The notes below the pieces were generated by a model. It was not told the DNA's origin. It saw only the letters and a program-made list of their open reading frames with translations, and made no database searches. Shown here one piece after another: positions 63,667 to 64,000 of a DNA stretch of 64,000 bases. A program made the position numbers and the translations under genes. The stretch's first letter is position 1. Every line of letters starts with the position of its first letter. This DNA is from Rhodobacteraceae bacterium EL53 (GTDB lineage Bacteria > Pseudomonadota > Alphaproteobacteria > Rhodobacterales > Rhodobacteraceae), in NCBI GenBank assembly GCA_900313015.1, contig OMPR01000010.1:434001-498000 (forward strand), read 5' to 3'.

Positions 63667-64000
63667 TTACTTCCAGCCAGCCTCGTTAAAGATTTTCTGC
63701 GCTTCGGGGATGTTCTTGGCGACGGCAGACAGGCTGACCTCATCGGCTTTGAACTCACCCAGCTTGGCAATTGATGGCGCCAATTCTGCACCGGCCACAA
63801 CCGGATACTCGTCATTCCCAGCCGAGAAATAAGCCTGCGCTTTGTCCGACGCGAGGTATTCCAGGAACTTGATTGCGTTGTCTTTGTTTGGCGCGTGGGC
63901 CGCAACACCGCCACCGGACAGGTTCATGTGCGATCCTTCGGCGTCCTGCGCTGGGAACACCCAACCAATCGCTTCGATGCTATCGCTCAGACCTTTGACG
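63667..64000 (-). CDS. Iron-type ABC substrate-binding protein, N-terminal part cut off
   Basis: The last 110 codons of a binding protein running off the right edge. The segments GWVFPAQDAEGSHMNLSGGGV and APNKDNAIKFLEYLASDKAQ, then GNDEYPVVAGAEL, are characteristic of FbpA/AfuA-type ferric-iron-binding proteins, where a C-terminal lobe loop and Tyr residues near it hold iron. Partner is likely the FbpB-type permease 1.2 kb away on the other strand. No start or signal peptide is visible in the window. Confidence 0.85.
   Translation of the reverse strand, partial: VKGLSDSIEAIGWVFPAQDAEGSHMNLSGGGVAAHAPNKDNAIKFLEYLASDKAQAYFSAGNDEYPVVAGAELAPSIAKLGEFKADEVSLSAVAKNIPEAQKIFNEAGWK

Overview
The window looks like chromosome from a marine alphaproteobacterium of the Roseobacter group (Rhodobacteraceae). 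The basis is inference: moderately high GC, dense ATGA-overlapping operons, and typical lineage markers (BamF/DUF3035 lipoprotein, DUF1674/SdhAF4, bacterial ALDH16, sit/mnt-type manganese ABC transporter, a TmpA/TmpB organophosphonate oxygenase pair, many branched-chain-amino-acid-type ABC genes). I see no rRNA, tRNA, CRISPR array, insertion sequence, integrase or phage gene. It reads as stable core plus metabolic chromosome. The two edge genes (DUF3604 protein on the left, iron-type substrate-binding protein on the right) are cut by the window.

1-8.7 kb: translation and cell-wall housekeeping genes rpsO, truB, rbfA and dapB, with an RTX repeat protein, a DUF1643 protein, a DUF2233 protein and a TetR regulator divergent from a small outer-membrane barrel interspersed. 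8.7-13.2 kb: a translationally coupled three-gene operon tmpA-tmpB-(AllA-family gene) with a divergent LysR gene. This should convert 2-(trimethylamino)ethylphosphonate to glycine betaine and phosphate. A BenE-type transporter follows. 13.3-22.1 kb: SdhAF4, RsmB-type RNA methyltransferase, heparinase-like protein, purH, lspA, bamF and an active/inactive pair of M16 peptidases, i.e. envelope biogenesis plus purine synthesis. 22.4-28.7 kb: exported amidohydrolase, a dienoyl-CoA-reductase-like SDR, and deoC with a double-domain ALDH16.

28.8-32.8 kb: a four-gene Mn/Fe-type ABC transporter behind a promoter with two Fur/Mur-like boxes 31 bp apart. 33-38.6 kb: DNA maintenance genes (mutL, rmuC, ada). 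38.6-42.4 kb: one minus-strand operon holding both saccharopine dehydrogenase types around a SemiSWEET protein, with a GST and a histidine phosphatase. 42.6-45.9 kb: M20-type amidohydrolase, SGNH lipoprotein, DUF1330 protein and LysR.

46-57.7 kb: the most system-like part of the window. A hybrid histidine kinase/OmpR-type regulator pair is divergent from an eight-gene operon (acyl-CoA synthetase, LivG, LivH, an 85-aa membrane protein, LivM, a periplasmic binding protein, LivF, and a PaaK-like CoA ligase). It reads as an uptake-and-CoA-activation system for an unidentified carboxylic acid. 57.8-64 kb: old-yellow-enzyme homologue with ArsR regulator, an HlyD/DUF3302 (YiaV/YiaW-like) pair, and an FbpB-type iron permease separated from an iron-type binding protein by a GNAT/XRE-cupin operon with its own Fur-like box.
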